A program made the translations under genes and the position numbers. A DNA stretch of 9,617 nucleotides from Flavobacterium psychrophilum (GTDB lineage Bacteria; Bacteroidota; Bacteroidia; Flavobacteriales; Flavobacteriaceae), in contig QFQM01000167.1 of assembly GCA_003243255.1 (NCBI GenBank), positions 1-9,617 on the forward strand, read 5' to 3'. Numbering within the stretch: position 1 is the first letter of the stretch; every line of letters begins with the position of its first letter. Below the pieces are notes generated by a model, which was not told where the DNA came from, searched no databases, and was given only the letters and a program-made list of their open reading frames with translations. Positions 9,346-9,617 of the stretch are shown here, piece after piece.

Positions 9346-9373
9346 ATAAAATTCTTTAACCCTTCGCTAAAAA

Positions 9374-9617
9374 CTATTTGTTTGCCATTTTAAGGCGGTA
9401 TTCTTTTTCCTGAGCATCAACTACAGCTACTGCTGCCATGTTTACCATTTCCTCAACGCTTGCGCCAAGCTGGAAAATATGCACCGGCTTATCCATACCC
9501 ATCATGATAGGACCAATAGACACCACATGATCAAGTTCTTTTAAAAGCTTGTAAGTGATATTTGCTGCCTCAAGATTAGGGAATATCAGCGTATTTACTT
9601 TTTTACCCGCCAGTTTA
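9374..9617 (-). CDS. maeB: NADP-dependent malic enzyme, C-terminal end (5' part outside window)
   Basis: The last 80 codons of a large malic enzyme, ending with TAG at 9376-9374. MaeB-type enzymes decarboxylate malate to pyruvate with reduction of NADP and consist of an N-terminal malic enzyme part fused to a C-terminal phosphotransacetylase-like domain that acts in regulation. The visible piece belongs to the end of that second domain: VNTLIFPNLEAANITYKLL, then IGPIMMGMDKPVHIFQLGAS, then MVNMAAVAVVDAQ. These motifs are shared with true phosphate acetyltransferases (Pta), so a stand-alone Pta cannot be fully excluded; the wording KPVHIFQLGASVEEMVN fits the malic enzyme fusion better. The gene is complete at its 3' end and lies 57 bp upstream of ruvA. 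Confidence 0.85.
   Translation of the reverse strand, partial: KLAGKKVNTLIFPNLEAANITYKLLKELDHVVSIGPIMMGMDKPVHIFQLGASVEEMVNMAAVAVVDAQEKEYRLKMANK

Noticed and set aside
9320..9372. Small inverted repeat GTTAA...TTAAC before ruvA as a possible operator
   Set aside because: Only five AT-rich base pairs with a long spacer, expected by chance.
1..9617. Mobile element, CRISPR array, tRNA or rRNA, phage or defence system
   Set aside because: No transposase, terminal repeats, regularly spaced repeats, cloverleaf or rRNA-like segments were seen; coding is continuous with conserved core genes.

Overview
The window looks like chromosomal DNA from a member of the Bacteroidetes, most likely the family Flavobacteriaceae. 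The evidence is a full-length SprA (the type IX secretion outer-membrane translocon, found only in this phylum), fairly AT-rich non-coding DNA, no Shine-Dalgarno-like leaders, and two matches to the Bacteroidetes -7 promoter element TAnnTTTG. Every convincing gene lies on the minus strand, so transcription runs from high to low coordinates.

In transcription order the layout is as follows. At 9617-9374 is the last 80 codons of a MaeB-type NADP malic enzyme, cut by the window edge. A 57-bp AT-rich gap with a possible promoter follows. ruvA (Holliday junction DNA helicase subunit A) occupies 9316-8735. sprA (8731-1382, 2449 codons, three quarters of the window) starts at a TTG codon one codon after the ruvA stop and in the same reading frame. 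A 57-bp gap with a good TAnnTTTG element leads to gcvH (1323-943, glycine cleavage H protein), which overlaps by 8 nt a GTG-started VanZ-like membrane protein gene (950-579). A clear Rho-independent terminator (573-541) closes that unit. deoC (deoxyribose-phosphate aldolase) starts at 531 and runs off the left edge just after its Schiff-base lysine motif.

Functionally the genes are unrelated (central metabolism, recombination, protein secretion, one-carbon metabolism, membrane protein, deoxynucleoside catabolism). The dense packing suggests that ruvA-sprA, and gcvH-vanZ, are expressed as coupled pairs. SprA is the biological centre of the window: it forms the very large beta-barrel channel through which type IX substrates, including gliding adhesins in motile species, leave the cell.

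I found no mobile element, CRISPR array, rRNA, tRNA or phage gene, and no stretch over 300 bp without a gene. I see no undescribed system here. The points worth a second look concern start codons, gene junctions, the terminator and unusual segments within SprA.
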